64,000 nt of DNA, from the NCBI GenBank assembly GCA_951799405.1, contig OX637332.1, positions 2,609,001-2,673,000 of the forward strand. Reading direction: 5' to 3'. Every line of letters starts with the position of its first letter. The stretch's first letter is position 1. Shown piece after piece: positions 59,018 through 64,000 of this stretch. Origin of the DNA: Agapetus fuscipes (Eukaryota > Arthropoda > Insecta > Trichoptera > Glossosomatidae). Position numbers and translations under genes: made by a program. The notes below the pieces were generated by a model that did no database searches, was not told where the DNA came from, and saw nothing but the letters and a program-made list of their open reading frames with translations.

Positions 59018-59475
59018 GCAATGTTTGTATGTGTACTGTATCAATGTGTCATCTAAAATCAAAATCTATGTTGCAAAGATATATATCATTTGAGATTCAT
59101 ATTAAATGCATTCCCACAAGTAAACACGCATAATTTCGCGCTAACACATGCCGCATGTGGTTCTACAATATGAAACCCAATCTGAAATGAACAGCTCTTG
59201 CCGACCTTCCCTGAAACGGGGGTGACATTGGCAAAGTGAACCATATTTTTATAGTATGGGTGATCAGCCTCATACCAGCTTAAAAGTCAAGGAAATGTCA
59301 TGAAAACTGGGAATTGATTTTATAAATATTTTGAATAACTCTCACATTATCGTGTTTTCCGTTTTTTTTCTTAGCTCAGATTGTGTAGAATGTGATTCTT
59401 AAGACAATTCCTTTTAAAGGTCATGTTTGAATCAGATGGTAGATAAGCCAAACCAGCACTGGGGTAACAAATTTG
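59018..59475 (+). repeat. R1 repeat split by LINE-A
   Basis: R1 59018-59050 (GTGTACTGTATCAATGTG) resumes at 59296 and runs through TTAGCTCAGATTGTGTAG. A complete reversed LINE-A (about 59051-59294) lies between, flanked by TGTCAT on each side. Confidence 0.6.
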
Positions 59476-59785
59476 GTACATTTAATTAGCAACAAATCTC
59501 TGCTACTATATCTTATTTTTTCACAACAAATACATTAGCTACTCGTAGTCAAAAGTGCTCCGCAATTGAGTCATAATAATTATATTTGCGTTCAACAAAA
59601 CAAATAGCATAAAAAACACAACAATCGGCCGGACACCGCATTCACAGTAGACTACACCAAGGTTGAACTTCGTTTGCAATCAGATAAATTGACTGTTCAG
59701 TTAATATGATTTAGCACGCGTTTTTAGTATCTATATTTGAGCATATTACTTTATATGCCCATCGTAATATATAATTCATAATAAT

Positions 59786-60610
59786 CTTTAATCTAAGTTG
59801 CAAAATATAAGTAACATTAGAGATTCATTTTCACAAAACAGACATTCTTAAGTTTGCGCTTAAACGTGCCGCATGTAGTCCTGTAACTCTGTCGCCATTC
59901 CGCTAGGGGTGGCCAGAGCCTCTGCAGAGCTGCCTCCATTTTTTCCTATCCTGACATACCTCTTTCAATTCATTCATATCCATCACCTTTTTCATGCATT
60001 TTCTTCTTTTACGCTCACTTTGTATATCCCATTCTTTCACAATCTCCTCAATCTGATCACTCCATACTTTTCTCGGTCGTCCCTTCCCTCTTTTTCCTTT
60101 CATACTTTCTCTGTATACATACTTACTCCTACATACTCCTACAATATACAAACCCGAATCTCAAATGAACATACACCCTGCAACCCCTGCTGACCTTCCC
60201 TGAAACAGGGGTGACATTGGCAAAGTGAACTATTTTCTACAGAATGGGTGGTCAGCCGCATACCAACCTATAAATCAAGAAACATACACAAAAAGTTACA
60301 TTTTTAAAATCAACAAATTATATAATGTATGGACATCAAAAACTAATAGAAAACAAATTTCAATTTAAAAAACCCTAGCCGCCAACATCACAGATTAACC
60401 GCCATTCTTTTTTGTCCTTACACACTTCTTTCATTCCCTCCAGAGTCATAACCTTCTTCATACAGACTCTCCTTTTATTATGACTCTGGATATTCCATTC
60501 TTTCGCAATTTCGGAACTTTGGTCCATCCATACCTTTCTCGGTCTTCCTCTACCACGACATCCAGCTATTCTTGCAACATATACTTTCTTCGTCAGTCTT
60601 TCATCATTCT
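59786..60610 (-). pseudogene. Longest reversed LINE-A copy, split by LINE-B
   Basis: Reversed: tail at about 59786, terminal unit to 60290, UTR, ORF end 60370-60610 reading R-G-R-P-R-K-V-W-M-D-Q-S-S-E-I-A-K-E-W-N, then M-K-K-V-M-T-L-E-G-M-K-E-V-C and K-E-W-R-L-I-C. The terminal unit is split at CCTACAATAT by LINE-B. Useful as LINE-A reference, since ORF end, UTR and tail are collinear. Confidence 0.65.
59880..60130 (-). pseudogene. LINE-B C-terminus inside LINE-A
   Basis: Minus strand open: S-M-K-G-K-R-G-K-G-R-P-R-K-V-W-S-D-Q to R-Q-L-C-R-G-S-G-H-P. 5'-truncated. Flanks TAGTCCT (left) and TACTCCT (right) look like a 7-bp target duplication with one change. Confidence 0.65.
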
Positions 60611-60635
60611 CTGTTCATTACTCTGTTCCTAAAGC

Positions 60636-60716
60636 CGTTTTCTCCCCTGGGACTCGAACCCACAACCTTCCATCGACGAGTATGAAGCGTTACCACTAGA
60701 CTACGGACCGGTCAGT
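60636..60716 (-). mobile_element. SINE-2 head only
   Basis: Minus strand: ACCGGTCCGTAGTCTAGTGG, TTGTGGGTTCGAGTCCCAGG. A-box and B-box intact. The acceptor ends do not pair well enough for a true tRNA. Confidence 0.5.
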
Positions 60717-60900
60717 TATAACTCAATGAAAGATGTACGTGTTGATCTGAGAGCATTGACAGTAGTTGTCATAATATGTGACATTAGGTAACCGGCGCAC
60801 CGTCTGACCGTCATTTGGCTTGGGGCCAGTGCGGATACCCTACGGCCGGTTCATTATCATTGCAAGGGTGTCAGAGGAGCAGTCGACCCTCAAAACAACG
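60717..60900. other. GC-richer unassigned segment
   Basis: ACCGGCGCACCGTCTGACCG and CTTGGGGCCAGTGCGGATAC. No gene or known repeat recognised. Confidence 0.3.
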
Positions 60901-61260
60901 CAACTGTAACTCTGTCGCCATTCCACTAAGGGTGGTCAGAGCCTCTGCAGAGCTGCCTCCATTTCTTCCTATCCTTACATCTTCTAATCTAATCTAATCG
61001 AATCTAATCTAATCAAATCTAATCTAATCTAAGCTGCAAAGATATATATGATTTAAGATTTATATTAAATGCATTTCCACAAGCAGACATGTATAATTTC
61101 GCGCTAACACATGCCGCATGTGGACTTACAACATAAAAACCAAATCTCAAATTGATATACACCCTGCAACTTTTCGTCCTTCCTGAGACAGGGGTGACAT
61201 TGGCAAAGTGAAGCATCCTTACAGCATGGGCGGTCAGCCGCATACCAACCTATAAGGCAA
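60901..61260 (-). mobile_element. LINE-B 3' end followed by LINE-A 3' end
   Basis: 60901-60984 reversed LINE-B end (CTCTGCAGAGCTGCCTCC). From 60985 a (TAATC)n tail about 40 bp long and a complete reversed LINE-A unit to TATAAGGCAAAGA. Confidence 0.65.
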
Positions 61261-61274
61261 AGAAATTCTTGTTC

Positions 61275-62480
61275 TTTTGAATCCAGCCATCTTCATCCAC
61301 TGCTGGACATAGGCCTCCCCCATGTCTCTCCATCCATCTCTGTCTCGCGCTTTCTGAATCCAGTCTCCAGCAAGCCTTCTTATATCATCCGACCATCTCG
61401 TGGGAGGTCTCACTCAGCTTCTCTTATCTTCCCGAGGTCTCCACTCTACTAATCTCTTCGTCCATCTCTGGTCGGTGGTTCTAGCAACATGCCCCGCAAA
61501 GGACCATTTTAGCTTTGCCACTCTCTCTACTACATCAGTTACTCCCGACCATATCCGTAGCTCTGTATTCCTTATTCTGTCGGAGAGTCTTACGTGTAAC
61601 ATAGCTCTTTCATGTTTTCTTTGTGCTATACCAGTGGCGTGCCTACGGTTTCTGCCATGCGCATGCTGGATAATTAAAGTTGCACGAAATCACAAATAAT
61701 AAATCTTACCCCTTTGATTCTTTCCTCAGTGTTTCTTAATCTCTTCAGACTTCGATTTTGGATTAATTAATAAATCTTTACATACTTAAGATCCTTACTG
61801 AGTACAACTATATTTTCACAGGAATTCATTGTTTACTATAAAAACCGGATTCTCGATCGCAAACAAGCAATAAGTTATTTATTCTGATATTTGAACCTGA
61901 CCCGACAGTGTTTTCAAAACAAAATACATAAGTCATTCATAAATCTGTAAACAGCTTCAGTCTGGAATCGTAAAATTTAATGGACGAAAAGCTTAGCTTA
62001 TCTGAATATTATTATCATGCATACTCCAAGCCACATCTCCAAGCAATATCTGTGAATGTGTGTTTTCATTTAGAATTAAAAGAGCTTTAGCGACTATCTT
62101 CATACAAACTTACAGAGTTCAAGCTTTTTCATACGTTAAACAAAGACAGGCATACAATTCTCAATCACGTTTGAACAGAGTTTCGTTCGGCAATGACTAA
62201 TATTAATATCCCACTTTACCTCACAGATGGCAGTAGCTGGAATATTGATGTATATCTTTAATCTACTCAAAAATATTCATTATTTTCATTTCTGAGGGTA
62301 CGCATGCTTAGCTTTTTAGCTTGTAAGATAGTCACGCCACTGTGCTATACGGAGTTTCCTTATCGTCGTTTTTGTAAGAGTTTTTCCGCTTCATAAGCCA
62401 GTACTGTCAATACGCATTGGTCGTACATTTTGTGTTTTAAGCTTTCTGGAATGTTGCTGTCGAAGAACTTTGTGAGATTG
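61275..62480 (-). pseudogene. LINE-E RT tail split by an hAT element
   Basis: RTE-like tail. 62480-62351 reads M-Y-D-Q-C-V-L-T-V-L-A-Y-E-A; after a frameshift and the insert, 61631-61275 reads I-A-Q-R-K-H-E-R-A-M-L-H-V-R-L-S-D-R-I-R, then F-A-G-H-V-A-R, R-P-P-T-R-W-S-D-D-I-R-R, D-W-I-Q-K-A-R-D-R-D-G-W and G-E-A-Y-V-Q-Q-W-M. One in-frame stop before R-P-P-T-R-W. RT core not present. Confidence 0.7.
61632..62342. mobile_element. hAT-like element, non-autonomous, exact 8-bp duplication
   Basis: Ends CAGTGGCGTG and CACGCCACTG. TGCTATAC at 61624-61631 and again at 62343-62350 is a perfect 8-bp target duplication. 711 bp, AT-rich inside, no frame resembling a hAT transposase. Excision on paper rejoins the LINE-E coding sequence. 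Confidence 0.8.
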
Positions 62481-62485
62481 CCATA

Positions 62486-62860
62486 TGCTGCCCATCCTTA
62501 CATACAATCATTCATATCCATAACCTTTTCCATGCATTTTCTTCTTTTACACTCACTTTCTATATCCCATTCTATCACAATCTCCACAATCTAATTCCTC
62601 CATACTATTTCTCGGTCATCCCTTACCTACCTCCTTTTCCTTTCACACTTCCTCTGTATATATACTTTGTCAGTCTATCATCATTCATTCTTTCTACATG
62701 CCCAAACCATCTCATCACATTCATTTTGTACCTTCACTTTTACATCCTCTTTAAGCTTACATTCTTTCTTTTTCCATTCATTCTTAACTCTATCTTTCAG
62801 AGTTTTTCTTTTCATGCTTCTCAAATGCTTAATTTCTACCGTACATACAAAACAGAATAT
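62486..62860 (-). pseudogene. LINE-B piece lacking both ends
   Basis: Minus strand: E-I-K-H-L-R-S-M-K-R-K-T-L-K-D-R-V-K-N-E, then R-W-F-G-H-V-E-R-M-N-D-D-R-L, and M-E-K-V-M-D-M-N-D. The C-R-G-S-G end and TTACAG tail are missing. Frameshifts. Confidence 0.55.
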
Positions 62861-62994
62861 AATTGTCGTCTTACTTCTTCTTCGATGTCCCTACAGCTCA
62901 TATTTGCCCTTGACCTCCATCAGCCTTCGCCTCCCACTCCTCTTATCTACCTCTGCGGCTTTGCAGTCTGAAAAAGGAAATTGTCATATTATTC

Positions 62995-63245
62995 CTTGAC
63001 TTATAGGTTGGTATGAGGCTGACCACCCATACTGTAAAAAATGGTTCACTTTGCCAATGTCTCCCCTGTTTCAGGGAAAGTCGGTGAGAGTTGCAGGGCT
63101 TATGTTCATTTAAGAATGGGTTTTTATATTGTAGGTCCACATGCGGGCATGTGTTAGCGCGAAATTATACATGTCTGCTTGTGGGAATGCGTTTAATATG
63201 AATCTTAAATGATATATATCTTTGCAGCTTAGATTTAGATTTAGA
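62995..63245 (+). mobile_element. LINE-A 3' end, GATTTA tail
   Basis: TTCCTTGACTTATAGGTTGG to CAGCTTAGATTTAGATTTAG. Confidence 0.7.
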
Positions 63246-63299
63246 TCTGATATAATCCAACGTGTCTTACCTACTGTTATTTCATTATTGTTTTTTTTC

Positions 63300-63352
63300 T
63301 AAAAAAACAAATTTGTGATGAGAAATGCAATTCACCAATCTGTTTTGCCTGA
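63300..63352 (-). mobile_element. SINE-3 3' fragment, reversed
   Basis: GAGAAATGCAATTCACCAAT and TGTTTTGCCTGA match the reversed SINE-3 end. Confidence 0.45.
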
Positions 63353-63809
63353 GGTCGAAATCTCGACGACCGTCGTTAAATCTTATCTTGTCTATAGAAT
63401 ATATATAATAAAACATGGCGGCGTATTAACAGCTGATTCATTTTATATGGAACAACGAACAGCTATTCAGGCACCGCCAAATTTTATTCAGTCTTATCAA
63501 CAAATAGGTATTAAATTTATATTAAAATATTGTGAAATATTTAGTTACAAAGTTTTGAAAATTAGTTGGCAGCCCTGCAGCTCACGTTGTTCCGGATCGC
63601 ATTGCCTAAAGATTCACTTTAGATTATTGGAGAAAAAAATTGCAAGCTTTTTAATGCGAATTGACATCTTGGCACATATTGCAAAAAATATTATATCTCG
63701 TGACGTACCTACAAATATTATAAACATTTTCAATCTTTTTCATCAACGCTGCTTCTTAAAAGACTTTAAAATAGGGATAGCTTGTAAATTTTCATTTAAC
63801 TCACTTTAA
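63315..63809 (+). CDS. Unrecognised 164-codon frame, doubtful
   Basis: The frame opens inside a SINE-3 fragment, so its first codons are not genuine. From about residue 30 it reads G-G-V-L-T-A-D-S-F-Y-M-E-Q-R-T and later H-Q-R-C-F-L-K-D-F-K, ending at 63809. It is one of the longest frames here and mostly outside recognised repeats, but AT-rich composition makes a chance frame likely. No domain recognised. Confidence 0.15.
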   Translation: MMRNAIHQSVLPEVEISTTVVKSYLVYRIYIIKHGGVLTADSFYMEQRTAIQAPPNFIQSYQQIGIKFILKYCEIFSYKVLKISWQPCSSRCSGSHCLKIHFRLLEKKIASFLMRIDILAHIAKNIISRDVPTNIINIFNLFHQRCFLKDFKIGIACKFSFNSL

Positions 63810-63856
63810 TTCTATTTTAAGTTTGTTAATTATTTCAATTCCCGAATTTTTTTAAT

Positions 63857-64000
63857 TCCTTGACTAATATAAGTTATAATGCTGTAAAAACTTGGTTCAC
63901 TTTTACCAATGCTGCCTCGATTTCAGAGAAGGGTGGCAGGAGTTGCAGGGTGTAAGATTTATTTGAGGTTTGGTTTTTAATTAATTTTGCAATTACACAT
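63857..64000 (+). mobile_element. LINE-A 3' end, cut by window end
   Basis: ATTCCTTGACTAATATAAGT to TTTGCAATTACACAT. Diverged. Confidence 0.6.

Noticed and set aside
1..64000. LTR retrotransposon or endogenous virus
   Set aside because: I saw no long direct terminal repeats, no gag/protease/integrase-like frames and no viral ORF. All RT-derived pieces look like non-LTR tails.

Overview
This is a eukaryotic, almost certainly animal and probably arthropod (insect-like), repeat-filled intergenic or intronic segment. Sequence evidence is the AT-rich base composition, tRNA-derived SINEs, Penelope-like (PLE) remnants, hAT-type termini, several non-LTR (LINE) families with a C-terminal 'R-W-x-G-H-V-x-R ... 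G-R-P-R' tail, and no bacterial operon logic. The species cannot be named from the sequence alone. I see no rRNA gene, no functional tRNA gene, no CRISPR array and no complete host gene.

The dominant component is LINE-A: about 80 mostly 5'-truncated copies on both strands. Its 3' unit of about 280 bp starts near CCTTGACTTATAGGTTGGTA and ends in a short tandem tail of GATTA, GATTTA or GATTATA type. Longer copies (803-1510, 4885-5345, 7625-8080, 38640-39065, 59786-60610) run back into the end of a reverse-transcriptase ORF. Related LINE-B (tail TTACAG), LINE-C (GGTACCGGCCACCCCTAG end) and single copies of other LINEs (D, E, F, H, L2/CR1-like, Jockey-like) add further ORF 3' ends, all broken. 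Three tRNA-headed SINE families (SINE-1, -2, -3) recur, and SINE-2 and SINE-1 also occur fused as a composite.

Several fold-back loci (about 1.8-2.2, 3.1-3.5, 7.2-7.5, 11.3-11.45, 23.2-23.9, 39.5-39.8, 53.0-53.25, 54.2-54.36 and 58.55-58.75 kb) look like PLE terminal regions. They carry a CTGANGA-stem-GAA motif resembling the small hammerhead ribozymes reported in PLEs, and many are followed by a conserved start peptide of the form M-N-F-H-S-V-N. DNA-transposon MITEs are also present: three hAT-like copies with 8-bp target duplications, three copies of a palindromic MITE with CAG duplications, and others.

Layout: 1-9 kb A/B copies with PLE hairpins; 9.9-11.3 kb a LINE-A copy split by two later LINE insertions with intact target duplications; 11.3-17.5 kb MITE, SINE-1 and SINE-2 complexes; 17.5-25 kb PLE, LINE-B and LINE-C; 25-32 kb SINEs, hAT MITEs and A copies; 32.2-33.1 kb the only CpG-rich, non-repetitive stretch that looks like a host promoter plus a short first exon; 33-45 kb A copies and SINEs; 45.9-46.5 kb a CTTACCA minisatellite; 47-64 kb further A/B nesting, a nearly perfect 126-bp palindrome (52.4-52.7 kb) and a 711-bp hAT element with an exact 8-bp duplication (61.6-62.3 kb). 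The genes that could work together are only those of the mobile elements. LINE RT machinery, now dead in every copy visible here, presumably spread the SINEs and its own truncated copies. The mutual nesting of A and B shows that their active periods overlapped.
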